64,000 nt of DNA from Arthrobacter sp. AFG20 (lineage in GTDB: Bacteria; Actinomycetota; Actinomycetes; Actinomycetales; Micrococcaceae), in assembly GCF_002892795.1 (NCBI RefSeq), contig NZ_PJMC01000001.1:62001-126000 (forward strand). Reading direction: 5' to 3'. A program made the translations under genes and the position numbers. Each line of letters starts with the position of its first letter. The first letter of the stretch is position 1. Below are positions 47,193 through 55,353 of this stretch, piece by piece. A model generated the notes under the pieces. It saw only the letters and a program-made list of their open reading frames with translations. It did no database searches and had not been told where the DNA came from.

Positions 47193-48150
47193 AGCGGGTG
47201 GGGCGCTTGATGAGGGTTTTGATGCCGTCGCGGAGTTTGCGTGCCACCTGGTAGGCCGCGTAGCGGGGCCGGTTGACGGGCAGGTCCCAGGTGCCGGGGT
47301 AGGCGATCTCGCGGCCGCCGAACGACTTCTTGAACGCTGTGAACCCCGCCCACTTGTGGTCGGGCTCCCCGGCCGGGGCCACGCCCCACAGGTCCACGTG
47401 CTTCAGCCCCTTCTCCTGGGCATCGGCCATGAGCGTCACGAGGAGGGGGATGCCCGCGCTGAGCTTGCGGTGGGTGTCATCCATGGCCGCGTGGGCGTAC
47501 GTCCGGGTGTCTGCCGAGTCGTAGGCCAGCGCTGCCGCCACCGGACCGCCGTGCAGGTCGGCGATGAACAGCGTCGCCGCGCCCGCGGGCATGAGGGACT
47601 CGGCCACCTGCGTCAGGTACTCGTCGCTTTGCGGTTTGAAGCCGTTCCGCCGAGCGGTCATGTGGAGGAAGTTCAGGAGCACGCGGATGTCTTCGGGGTC
47701 CTGGGTGGAGCGGAAGGTCACGCCCTTCTTGTGGATGTTCCGGTACAGGTTCCGGTTGACCGGCTTCATCTCCGCCAGGACCTCCTTGAAGTCCCGGTCC
47801 AGGTCCACGATCCAGCTGAGTTCGGGCTGCTGGTTGACCGGGGCAGGCTGCAGGCCCCGGCTCCGCAGTGCCTCGGGCGCCGAATCAGGGTCCAGTCCGG
47901 CAGCTACCGGCTCGACCCGGATAAAGACGGCGCCGCAGGACGTCGCCAGCCCCCGTAGCGCCGCCAGCGCGGCGTCGAACGCCTCGACTGACCCGGCCAC
48001 CGGGCCGTAGGGCGCATACAGGACCTTGCCCGCGGGATTCTTTTCCTCGATGGCCAGGAAGCTCCAGCCGGGACCGGATTGCCGGTGCACGCGGCGGCCC
48101 AGCGACTTCTGGAAATCCTCCCAGGCCTTCGTTTGCAGAAAGTACTCCAC
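47191..48150 (-). CDS. FemAB-family aminoacyltransferase (lipid II peptide bridge or similar)
   Basis: A 319-residue cytoplasmic GNAT-fold protein of the FemABX family, which uses aminoacyl-tRNA to add residues to the peptidoglycan stem peptide. Two acetyltransferase-like halves are visible, with MKPVNRNLYRNIHKKGV, TARRNGFKPQSDEYL and the AAALAYDSADTRTYAHAAMDD then KHVDLWGVAP motifs typical of FemX. Arthrobacter walls have interpeptide bridges, which suits this role. The start is GTG 48150, 5 nt after the manA stop. It ends in the family A palindrome. Confidence 0.86.
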   Translation of the reverse strand: MEYFLQTKAWEDFQKSLGRRVHRQSGPGWSFLAIEEKNPAGKVLYAPYGPVAGSVEAFDAALAALRGLATSCGAVFIRVEPVAAGLDPDSAPEALRSRGLQPAPVNQQPELSWIVDLDRDFKEVLAEMKPVNRNLYRNIHKKGVTFRSTQDPEDIRVLLNFLHMTARRNGFKPQSDEYLTQVAESLMPAGAATLFIADLHGGPVAAALAYDSADTRTYAHAAMDDTHRKLSAGIPLLVTLMADAQEKGLKHVDLWGVAPAGEPDHKWAGFTAFKKSFGGREIAYPGTWDLPVNRPRYAAYQVARKLRDGIKTLIKRPTR

Positions 48151-48155
48151 CGCGG

Positions 48156-49406
48156 TCAGGCCTTCATCGAGGTGGTCACGGCGAAGGCCACGGCGTTCTC
48201 CGCTGCCCCGGACACGGGATGGACGTTGACGGGGGCGTCGGCGGCCGGCAGGAAGGCACTTGCGCCATGGCCCAGCTGAAGGTCACCCTTCGGCGAGTCA
48301 AGGATCACGGACCCGGCCACGACAATAACCACAGCGGCGCCCGACTGTGCCAGCGGAACGGGCTCGCCGTCCGGCAGCAGTTCGATCCGCTGGAGCTGGA
48401 ACTCACGGAACGGCGGGCAGTACAGTTCCTGACCGAGCTCGGAGGTCTCCGGCCGCAGCATGGGGACGCCCACCGACTCGAAGGCGATGGTGCTCAGCAG
48501 CTCGGGAATGTCGATGAACTTGGGCGTCAGTCCGCCGCGGAGCACGTTGTCCGAGGAGGCCATCACCTCGACGCCGAGTCCGTGCAGGTAGGCGTGCACG
48601 TTTCCGGCGGGCAGGTACACCGCCTGGCCCGGCTCCAGCGACAGCCGGTTCAGCAGCAGGGAGATCAGGACGCCGGGGTCGCCGGGGTACTCGCCGTGAA
48701 GGCTGAGCACCGTGGAAAGCTCCTGCTGGTAGGGCGCCATGGGCGCACCCGAGGCCAGCACGTCAACCACCCGGGACGTAGCTTCCTGGATTTCCTTGCC
48801 CCCGGCGATCAGCCGTTCGAACGCAGATCTTAGCGCCGTGGCCTCCTCGGGTTGCGAGAGGTCTTCGATGACGTCCTTCAAGAGCTGCGGCACACCGTTG
48901 CCCGGGAGCTCCAGGCAGCCGGCCAGGTGGAGGAAGATGTCGCGGGACTTCTCCGGTGCACGGAAACCGCACAGCGCATCGAACGGGGTCAGCGCGAAGA
49001 TCATCTCCGGTTTGTGGTTGTCGTCCCGGTAATTGCGGTGGGCAGCTCCGGTCGGCACGCCGTCGGCATTCTCACGCGCGAAGCCGGCTTTGGCCTGGTC
49101 AAGGCTCGGGTGCACCTGAAGCGACAGCGGCTTGGCCGCGGCGAGGATCTTGGCCAGGAACGGCAGGCGCGGTCCGAATTCGGCCACCGACTCAGATCCC
49201 AGAAAATGTTCCGGGTCCTCGCCGATGAGCTCATTCAGCGGTGCTGTCGTGCCGTCCGGCCGGCTGGCCACCGACGGCGAGTCAGGGTGCGCGCCGATCC
49301 ACAGCTCAGCTTCCGGTCCGCCCGACGCCGGCCGGCCGAGCAGGCCGGCGATCGCCGTCGTCGACCCCCAGGCGTACGGCCGGAGGACGTTGTCGATTTC
49401 GTACAA
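48156..49406 (-). CDS. manA: Mannose-6-phosphate isomerase, class I
   Basis: A 416-residue zinc isomerase that interconverts fructose-6-phosphate and mannose-6-phosphate and so feeds GDP-mannose and cell-envelope glycan synthesis. Zinc ligands are in LSLQVHPSLDQAKAG and HKPEMIFAL, with the cupin motif NVHAYLHGLGVEVMASSDNVLRGGLTPK. The YAWGS start of the type I enzyme is present. The start is TTG 49406 with AAGGA upstream. It is placed between the LCP and FemX-like genes, both wall-related. Confidence 0.94.
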   Translation of the reverse strand: MYEIDNVLRPYAWGSTTAIAGLLGRPASGGPEAELWIGAHPDSPSVASRPDGTTAPLNELIGEDPEHFLGSESVAEFGPRLPFLAKILAAAKPLSLQVHPSLDQAKAGFARENADGVPTGAAHRNYRDDNHKPEMIFALTPFDALCGFRAPEKSRDIFLHLAGCLELPGNGVPQLLKDVIEDLSQPEEATALRSAFERLIAGGKEIQEATSRVVDVLASGAPMAPYQQELSTVLSLHGEYPGDPGVLISLLLNRLSLEPGQAVYLPAGNVHAYLHGLGVEVMASSDNVLRGGLTPKFIDIPELLSTIAFESVGVPMLRPETSELGQELYCPPFREFQLQRIELLPDGEPVPLAQSGAAVVIVVAGSVILDSPKGDLQLGHGASAFLPAADAPVNVHPVSGAAENAVAFAVTTSMKA

Positions 49407-49448
49407 AGCCAGGTGTCCTTCTCTCTTGCAACAGGTGTGGCTAAAGGT

Positions 49449-51107
49449 TTAGAGGGCAGCGCACTGGCCGTTGGTGGCCACGAGGTCGCGGATGGCCTGC
49501 TCGTTGCCCTCGCGCTTGAACTGGTTCAGCATCGCTTCTGTGATCGGTTCCCCCCCGGGGGTGGTGGTCACTGGGGTGAAGTCCGACGACGACGGGGACG
49601 GCGAGGGGGCGGTGGCCGGAAGGCCCGCCAGGGGACCTGCTGACCGACCGGCCGCGGAGAGCCCGGTGCCCGGCACGGCACTGGGCTGCAGCACAGCGTC
49701 CTGGAGCCCGGAGTCCGCCGCAGCAGCCGGCGACGATTCGGAGCTGGCGGAAGCGAGCAGCTTCTTGACGCGGTCATGGATCTGGTTGAAGTCGGGCACC
49801 GTGGAGAAGGACGCGTCGAAGTCCGGCGGCCCGATGGTGAGCCTCTTGACGTCCGTGCCCTTGGCCTTCATGGCCAGGTCCACGAAGCTGCCGAGCTGGC
49901 TGGAGGAGATGTTGGAATCAACCACCTTGGTGCCGGCGTTGGCGATGTCCTCGAACTTTGCCAGCAGGGTTGCGGGGTCCAGCTGTTTCAGCATGGCCTG
50001 CTGGACGCACTGCTGCCGCGCGATCCGGGCGTAATCGTCCACGAATTCGCGGGAGCGGCCGTACCAGAGGGCGTGATATCCGTCCAGCTTCTGGTCCCCG
50101 GCCGGAATCCAGCCCAGCGGCATGCCGTGGATGCCGTTCGCCTCGTCGACCATGTCACCGCTGATGGGGACCCAGCCGCCGGCCTTGATCCGGATGCCGC
50201 CCATCGCGTCAATCAGCTTCGCGAAGCCGTCCATGTCCACCAGCACGTAGGCCTGCACCGTGATCCCGAGAGTGCCGGACACCGCTTCCAGGGTTGCCTG
50301 CGCTCCCGGGTCGGCGACGCCGGGGTAGAGGTCCTTGTGCTCGTTCGTGACCTCGGTGTTGATGGCGTTGATCAGGCATTCGTCGCCGCAGTTGTAGCCC
50401 TCGGGATAGATCTGCCGCATGGGCGAACCCTCGCTGAACTGGGCGTTCTGCAGGTTACGCGGCACCGAGATGATGGCGGTCTGGCCGGACTTGGCATCGA
50501 CGCTGAGCACGGACAGGCTGTCCGGGCGGCGTCCGGTGCGGTCGGCACCCGCGTCGCCGCCCATCATGAGGAAGTTGTAGCGGCCGTCGACGGGGTCAAT
50601 GGCCGGTCCGGCGTTGAAGATGCTGCCGATCGCATTCCGGCTGACATTGAGCAGGTAGGCGGCGTAGCCCAGCGATCCGCTGCTCACCACCATGGCGAGG
50701 ACAAGCGCAATCACGACGGCGGGCCTCATCCGGGCGGGCAGCAGCACCGGCCGGATGAGCCGCAGGGTGTTCACGAACAGCACCAGCCAGCCCACCGCCA
50801 GCGCGGCAAGGACCAGGACGATGAGCAGCGAGGCCACCGGATTCGTGATGATGTTGATCAGCAGGGTCCGGTTGGTGAACAGCAGTACCAGGGCAATGAT
50901 CGCGAGCAGCCAGGCGCCCAGCGTCACGCGCAGGGCGATCCGGCCGATCTTGCGGTCCCCGGCCACGATCTGCGCGCTGCCGGGCACCAGCAGCGTGAGC
51001 AGGATCAGCAGGAACGCGCGCTTGGTCCGCACAGGTTCGGCGGCACTCGACGGGTTTCGGACGGGATCCGTCAGGAGGCCCTGGGACGGCAGTTCGTTAT
51101 TGGACAT
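49449..51107 (-). CDS. LytR-CpsA-Psr (LCP) family wall polymer ligase
   Basis: A 552-residue membrane protein. Four hydrophobic segments lie between about 28 and 160, more than the single anchor of classic LCP proteins. The exported LCP domain (about 190-430) has RRPDSLSVLSVDAKSGQ, ISVPRNLQ, DMDGFAKLIDAMGGIRI and LDGYHALWYGRSREFVDDYARIARQQ, with the pyrophosphate-binding Arg residues. A Ser/Pro-rich tail ends the protein. It attaches glycopolymers such as teichoic acid or arabinogalactan-like chains to peptidoglycan. It lies 9 nt after purE. Confidence 0.93.
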   Translation of the reverse strand: MSNNELPSQGLLTDPVRNPSSAAEPVRTKRAFLLILLTLLVPGSAQIVAGDRKIGRIALRVTLGAWLLAIIALVLLFTNRTLLINIITNPVASLLIVLVLAALAVGWLVLFVNTLRLIRPVLLPARMRPAVVIALVLAMVVSSGSLGYAAYLLNVSRNAIGSIFNAGPAIDPVDGRYNFLMMGGDAGADRTGRRPDSLSVLSVDAKSGQTAIISVPRNLQNAQFSEGSPMRQIYPEGYNCGDECLINAINTEVTNEHKDLYPGVADPGAQATLEAVSGTLGITVQAYVLVDMDGFAKLIDAMGGIRIKAGGWVPISGDMVDEANGIHGMPLGWIPAGDQKLDGYHALWYGRSREFVDDYARIARQQCVQQAMLKQLDPATLLAKFEDIANAGTKVVDSNISSSQLGSFVDLAMKAKGTDVKRLTIGPPDFDASFSTVPDFNQIHDRVKKLLASASSESSPAAAADSGLQDAVLQPSAVPGTGLSAAGRSAGPLAGLPATAPSPSPSSSDFTPVTTTPGGEPITEAMLNQFKREGNEQAIRDLVATNGQCAAL

Positions 51108-51116
51108 GGCAGATCC

Positions 51117-51704
51117 CTATCGGCTGCTCCGGAGAGCCACATTTGCTTCGGAGAAGACTTCGTTGACTTTCTGGCGGAGGTTGGCGCCTTTTCGGCTGGC
51201 AACGTCGTTGAGTTCCTGGGCGAAGTCCAGGAGCTCCTTGCGGAGGCGGGCGGAAAGGTCGTCGGTGCCGGAAGCCAGCATACGGACGGCGAGCAGGCCC
51301 GCGTTCCGAGCTCCGGCAATGGAGACCGTGGCCACCGGAACCCCGGCGGGCATCTGCACGATGGAGAGCAGGGAATCCATGCCGTCCAGCGTCTTCAGCG
51401 GGACCGGAACGCCGATCACGGGCAGGGGAGTGACGGAAGCGAGCATGCCGGGAAGGTGCGCGGCGCCGCCGGCGCCGGCAATGATCACGCGGAGGCCGCG
51501 CTCGTGCGCCGTCTGCCCGTAGCGGATCATCTCCGTGGGCATGCGGTGCGCGGAGACAACGTCCGCCTCGAACGGAATGCCAAACTCGGCCAGGGCGTCA
51601 GCCGCCGCCTCCATGACGGGCCAGTCTGAATCCGAGCCCATGACGAGGCCTACGAGGGGAGCGGGGGCGCCGGGTTCCGGTGCTGCATCGGATACGGGGC
51701 TCAT
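51117..51704 (-). CDS. purE: N5-carboxyaminoimidazole ribonucleotide mutase
   Basis: A 195-residue class I PurE that moves the carboxylate from N5-CAIR to CAIR in purine synthesis. It has the phosphate loop [14 protein letters not shown], the active-site SAHRMP with the catalytic His, and [15 protein letters not shown] and GVPV motifs. A 15-residue N-terminal and a 25-residue C-terminal helix extend the core. Its start overlaps the purK stop in an ATGA junction, so PurE and PurK are probably made in equal amounts. Confidence 0.96.
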   Translation of the reverse strand: MSPVSDAAPEPGAPAPLVGLVMGSDSDWPVMEAAADALAEFGIPFEADVVSAHRMPTEMIRYGQTAHERGLRVIIAGAGGAAHLPGMLASVTPLPVIGVPVPLKTLDGMDSLLSIVQMPAGVPVATVSIAGARNAGLLAVRMLASGTDDLSARLRKELLDFAQELNDVASRKGANLRQKVNEVFSEANVALRSSR

Positions 51705-52894
51705 GGGGTCTCCTCGGTGGTGCCTGTTGCCGCGGCCGGCAGTCTGCCGTCGCGGATGATGTTTGCCACGGTGGTGGCGCGCTGCCGGAGGGAGTCGACG
51801 TCCGCGGCAGACGCGCCCACCAGGTTCACGTGGCCGATTTTCCGGCCCGGCCGCACGGACTTGCCGTAGCAGTGGACTTTGGCACCCGGTTCCGCCGCCA
51901 GTGCGGTGGGGAACGCGGAGAAGAGGTCCTGGTTGTCGCCGCCCAGGAAGTTCTTCATCACGGCAACCTGGCCCAGGAGGTCAGTTGCGCCGAGCGGCAG
52001 GTTCAGGACAGCGCGCAGGTGCTGTTCGAACTGGCTGGTGACGGAGCCGTCCTGTGTCCAGTGTCCGGTGTTGTGGGGGCGCATCGCCAATTCGTTGATC
52101 AGGAATCCGGCGCCGGTGCCGGGCGTCTCGAACATCTCCACGGCCATGACGCCGGTGACGCCGAGTTCATTGGCGATTCGGAGGGCAGCCTCTTCGGCGG
52201 CTGCAGCCACCTCAACGGAAATGTTCTGTGCCGGTGCGATCACTTCGTCGCAGACGCCGTCCACTTGGATGGTGTGGACCACGGGCCATGCACGGGACGC
52301 CCCGTCCGGGGTGCGGGCCACGAGCGCAGAGAGCTCGCGGCTGAACTCCACCCTGGCCTCGGCGAGGAGCGGGCTCATGGCCTCGAACCAGTCGGCGGTT
52401 TCCGCGGCTTCTTCAGGGGAGCCGACGATGCGCACGCCCTTTCCGTCGTAGCCGCCCCGCGGGGTCTTGAGCACCACGGGCCAGCCGATCCGGTCTCCGA
52501 AGCTAACCAGGCCGGCGACGTCGTCCACTGCGGCCCACTCGGGGTTGGGGAGTTCGAGGCGGTCGATGGCCGCGCGCATGACCAGCTTGTCCTGGGCATT
52601 GACCAGCGCCTCCGGGCGCGGCTGGACGTTTACTCCGGCTTCGATCAGGGCATAGAGGTGATCGCCCGGGACGTGCTCGTGGTCAAAGGTCATCACGTCC
52701 AGGCCCTTGGAGAATTCCATCAGGGCCGCGAGATCCTTGTAGTCGCCCACGGGAGCGTTGGGGACAGCAGAGACCGCGGATACGTCTTCGCCCTCAGCCA
52801 AAACACGGAGTTCAAAGCCCAGGGCAGTGGCGGCAGGGGCCATCATGCGCGCAAGCTGGCCGCCGCCAACCACGCCGATTACTGGAAAAGTCAC
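51701..52894 (-). CDS. purK: N5-carboxyaminoimidazole ribonucleotide synthase
   Basis: A 397-residue ATP-grasp enzyme that carboxylates aminoimidazole ribonucleotide with bicarbonate and ATP to N5-CAIR. The N-terminal [16 protein letters not shown] motif, the ATP-grasp [14 protein letters not shown] loop and the magnesium site [31 protein letters not shown] are present. The start is GTG 52894 with TAGGCT 7 nt upstream and no good Shine-Dalgarno. It heads the likely operon purK-purE-LCP-manA-femX. Confidence 0.96.
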   Translation of the reverse strand: MTFPVIGVVGGGQLARMMAPAATALGFELRVLAEGEDVSAVSAVPNAPVGDYKDLAALMEFSKGLDVMTFDHEHVPGDHLYALIEAGVNVQPRPEALVNAQDKLVMRAAIDRLELPNPEWAAVDDVAGLVSFGDRIGWPVVLKTPRGGYDGKGVRIVGSPEEAAETADWFEAMSPLLAEARVEFSRELSALVARTPDGASRAWPVVHTIQVDGVCDEVIAPAQNISVEVAAAAEEAALRIANELGVTGVMAVEMFETPGTGAGFLINELAMRPHNTGHWTQDGSVTSQFEQHLRAVLNLPLGATDLLGQVAVMKNFLGGDNQDLFSAFPTALAAEPGAKVHCYGKSVRPGRKIGHVNLVGASAADVDSLRQRATTVANIIRDGRLPAAATGTTEETP

Positions 52895-52907
52895 ATCTTC
52901 CAGCCTA
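52895..52907 (-). promoter_or_regulatory. Leaderless -10 box of purK
   Basis: On the minus strand TAGGCT (52907-52902) is followed by 7 nt and GTG 52894. GGAAG in that gap is too near the start codon for normal use. Confidence 0.4.
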
Positions 52908-53089
52908 CAGAAAAGGAGCGCGGTTGCCGTCTTTCATGGCTGAGAAGGTCCCGAAGTCGCCCGATTTTGCTGAGACGGCCGCTGACAGGACCGTCCAGCG
53001 CGGGGCGCTTTGGGGTTACTCCCGGCAAACGGCGCTAAAATGGGAACTTGGCCCATCGGCCCCCACTATTCAGACGGCCACGGAGGGTC

Positions 53090-53656
53090 ATGATTAACAC
53101 ACTTGCAGAGCGCATCCGGGGACTCGCCTCGCTTTTCTGGCGCGAGGTGGCGAAGTTCGGTGCCGTGGGCGGTGTGGCGTTTGTCATTGACAACGGGCTG
53201 ACTTACTACCTGATGCACGGGCCCATGACGGACAGCGAGGCCAAGGCCCGCTTTGTCGGTGCCACCGTCGCCACCGTGTTTTCCTGGATCGCCAACCGTC
53301 TCTGGACGTTCCGGCACCGCCGCCAGGCCAACGTCGTACGTGAATTCCTGATGTTCATCCTCATCAACGGCATCGGCATCGGCATCTCCACCGGGTTTAC
53401 GGCCCTGGCGAAGTATTCAATGGGCGTCACGGACAAGAACATGCTCTTCGCCGCGGGCGTCGTGGGCATTCTGGTCGCCACGGTGGTCCGCTTCTTTGCC
53501 TACCGGTTCCTCGTGTTCAACCAGGAACTGGACCAGGAGCCGGAGTTCTCGCACGACCACGAGATCATCGAGGTCCACCACCACTCCGCCCGGCAGGCGG
53601 GGCACGTCCTGGAACCGGACGTGGACGAACCCGAGCGGCCCGTCCGGCCGAGTTAG
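53090..53656 (+). CDS. GtrA family membrane protein
   Basis: A 188-residue protein with four transmembrane segments at about 20-38, 57-75, 88-108 and 120-142 in the GtrA/DPMS pattern (FGAVGGVAFVIDNGLTYYL, FSWIANRLWTFR, VRFFAYRFLVF). GtrA proteins are thought to move or hold polyprenyl-linked sugars during surface polysaccharide synthesis. The tail is acidic and His-rich. ATG 53090 is chosen because GGAGG precedes it; the longer frame from 53048 does not look like coding sequence. It is divergent from purK, as in Rv3276c-Rv3277 (recalled). Confidence 0.88.
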   Translation: MINTLAERIRGLASLFWREVAKFGAVGGVAFVIDNGLTYYLMHGPMTDSEAKARFVGATVATVFSWIANRLWTFRHRRQANVVREFLMFILINGIGIGISTGFTALAKYSMGVTDKNMLFAAGVVGILVATVVRFFAYRFLVFNQELDQEPEFSHDHEIIEVHHHSARQAGHVLEPDVDEPERPVRPS

Positions 53657-53690
53657 TTTCGGCAGCCCGACCCCGTCCGGCCAAGCCGGC

Positions 53691-54389
53691 TCAGCCGCCG
53701 TGGATCCGCTCCGCTGCGAGAAGCTTGTCCGTCAGCTCGACGTCGCCATGGACCAGGACCACTGAGCCGTCGCTCTTCCACGCGCCAAGGGCGTTGGCCA
53801 GCGCCGCCTCGAGGCCGTCGGCGGCGCGCACCAGGAGCCGCGCGCTCGGCTCGTGTCCCGCGGCAAAGTCCGCCAGGAGGGCTTCATGGCGGACGGCTGC
53901 ACCGTCCGCGTTCCGAACCGCGGGAGATACCGGATCGGGGTCGTTATGGGCCATGAACACGTCACCGTGGGACCGGACCTCCGCGGCGTAGTCGAGAACT
54001 CCGGCAGGCAAGTCGCCGGGCCACCGCATCGCCAGGGCCGGCAGCGGAACGGCGACGACGGCGTCGAACCCGTCCTCGGCGGCGTCCGGTTCGGACGTGG
54101 CGAGCAGGTCTGCATCACCTGATCCGAGCACCACTTCCATCCCCAGTTGCCAGGCGGCGAGGGCCCAGATGATGGATTTCCAGTGCGCGGGAAGGTCCAG
54201 CCGCAACCTCATTCCGGGCTCGGCGTCGAGTTCGTCCTGGAGCAGGTTGCTGGTCTTTGCGACCCAGTTGTCCAGCACGCGCCCGGAGAGTTCCACGCGC
54301 TCGGCATCGGGCCCGTACCAGGTCAGGCGCGGGGACGTGGAGTGGCCCGAGCGTAGGGCCGTCATCAGATCAGTGGCCGGGATGTTCAT
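53691..54389 (-). CDS. TIGR03089 family protein
   Basis: A 232-residue actinobacterial protein that resembles a truncated, non-catalytic part of the adenylate-forming (AMP-ligase) superfamily, as described for TIGR03089. It has PRLTWYGPDAERVELSGRVLDNWVAKTSNLLQDE at the start, the LDLPAHWKSIIWALAAWQLG helix, and lacks the ATP-binding P-loop and the C-terminal lysine of active ligases. The function is unknown. It is next to LCP genes in mycobacteria (Rv3268, recalled). No Shine-Dalgarno is seen; CAAGAT lies 6 nt before ATG. Confidence 0.85.
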   Translation of the reverse strand: MNIPATDLMTALRSGHSTSPRLTWYGPDAERVELSGRVLDNWVAKTSNLLQDELDAEPGMRLRLDLPAHWKSIIWALAAWQLGMEVVLGSGDADLLATSEPDAAEDGFDAVVAVPLPALAMRWPGDLPAGVLDYAAEVRSHGDVFMAHNDPDPVSPAVRNADGAAVRHEALLADFAAGHEPSARLLVRAADGLEAALANALGAWKSDGSVVLVHGDVELTDKLLAAERIHGG

Positions 54390-54618
54390 GGCTTCATCTT
54401 GCCACGCCTTCTTGCGTGATCTCGGGCACAGCAGTTTGTAACATCGTTTGCCTTAGCGCTCCGGCCGACGGCAGAATTCCCGGAATTGTGCGCGCGTCGA
54501 GCAAGATAGTAAGGTTCCTGTCAAATTTCGGATGGGAGTCGAATGCTGCGGGCAAAAAATTCCCGGGCGTGGCGCGCCTGCTGATTGGCTCGGACATTGA
54601 TTATTATTCCGTCGCGGC

Positions 54619-54647
54619 TTGACTCCCCCTACTTACACGCGTGTAAT
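54619..54647 (+). promoter_or_regulatory. whiB promoter with overlapping palindromic operator
   Basis: TTGACT (54619-54624), a 17-nt spacer and TGTAAT (54642-54647) are close to the vegetative consensus. TTACACGCGTGTAA (54633-54646) is a perfect 14-nt palindrome that covers part of the spacer and most of the -10 box, so a dimeric factor bound there would block the promoter. The start of transcription would be near 54654. Confidence 0.7.
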
Positions 54648-54676
54648 TAGATATCGAAAAGCCGCGGCGAACTCTA

Positions 54677-54698
54677 AGGGACACCACGTAGTGTCCCT
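54677..54698. promoter_or_regulatory. GGGACAC inverted repeat in the whiB leader
   Basis: AGGGACAC-N6-GTGTCCCT is a perfect 8-bp inverted repeat 20-45 nt downstream of the predicted transcription start. Each arm contains GACAC, the motif reported for WhiA in Streptomyces. As RNA it could also form a hairpin 40 nt before the ribosome-binding site. Confidence 0.5.
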
Positions 54699-54739
54699 GA
54701 ACGTCGGGCCGGGGGCCGCACTACTCAGGAGGGGACGCC

Positions 54740-55300
54740 ATGGGGCAAGCGGAGCGCATGCATGATGATGCTCTTGTGGCCGGCCAGGCCACAGCAAAGT
54801 ACAGGTCTCGGGGGGTACCCAGTGACTGGTATGTAGATCCGGCTGATCCGGATGCCGCAGAGCGGTACAACAAGGACACGTCTGCCTCTTTGCAGGACCA
54901 GGCCACGGCCTTCCTGGCCCAGCACGACGCCCTCCAGAATGAGTCCCTGCTGGCCGGTCAGCCGGAGCAGGACGAAGACGTTCTTGATCCCCCCATGGAG
55001 CTCCGGAACCCGGCACCCTCCACGCTGGCCCAGCCGGTGTGGATCGGTTTGCCGCTGGGGCAGGATTTCGACGACGAAGGCGAGCTTGGGTGGCAGACGG
55101 ATGCCCTGTGCGCCCAGACCGATCCGGAGGCTTTTTTCCCGGAAAAGGGCGGTTCCACGCGGGACGCCAAGAAAGTCTGCGGAGCGTGCAACGTGCGCTC
55201 GCAGTGCCTGGAGTACGCCCTGGCCAATGATGAACGGTTCGGGATTTGGGGTGGCCTCTCCGAGCGTGAGCGCCGACGGCTGAGGAAGCGAGCAGTCTAA
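54740..55300 (+). CDS. WhiB-family transcriptional regulator (WhiB2/WhmD-like)
   Basis: A 186-residue iron-sulfur regulator. The four cluster cysteines are C124, C147, C150 and C156 (C-x22-C-x2-C-x5-C), followed by the GIWGG turn (168-172) and a basic C-terminus (ERERRRLRKR). The position between TIGR03089/LCP genes and the metallopeptidase/DUF3499 genes points to WhiB2, the WhiB needed for septation in mycobacteria. The N-terminal extension of about 115 residues is unusually long, but ATG 54740 has a very strong AGGAGGGG, so I keep it. Expression is likely to be tightly regulated. Confidence 0.92.
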   Translation: MGQAERMHDDALVAGQATAKYRSRGVPSDWYVDPADPDAAERYNKDTSASLQDQATAFLAQHDALQNESLLAGQPEQDEDVLDPPMELRNPAPSTLAQPVWIGLPLGQDFDDEGELGWQTDALCAQTDPEAFFPEKGGSTRDAKKVCGACNVRSQCLEYALANDERFGIWGGLSERERRRLRKRAV

Positions 55301-55317
55301 TTCTTCAGGAAGTACAC

Positions 55318-55353
55318 GTCACTGCCGTTGTGGTCGCCCACAACGGCAGTGAC
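55318..55353 (+). promoter_or_regulatory. Perfect 16-bp hairpin at the whiB / glycosyltransferase junction
   Basis: GTCACTGCCGTTGTGG (55318-55333) and CCACAACGGCAGTGAC (55338-55353) form an uninterrupted stem with loop TCGC. It begins 17 nt after the whiB stop and is made of the codons for the first strand of the glycosyltransferase. No U-tract follows, so attenuation or translational control is as likely as termination. Confidence 0.75.

Larger units (their letters stand above)
54390..54739. other. Regulatory intergenic region before whiB
   Basis: About 350 nt without a convincing gene, AT-richer than the surroundings between 54420 and 54660. It holds the whiB promoter at 54619-54647, the palindrome TTACACGCGTGTAA and the inverted repeat at 54677-54698. 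The part 54420-54610 is open in one frame but has atypical codons and no start context, so I leave it uncalled. Confidence 0.6.

Noticed and set aside
54482..54622. Possible small gene in the whiB upstream region
   Set aside because: The frame lacks a Shine-Dalgarno or -10 box at a suitable distance, has atypical codons and runs into the whiB promoter.
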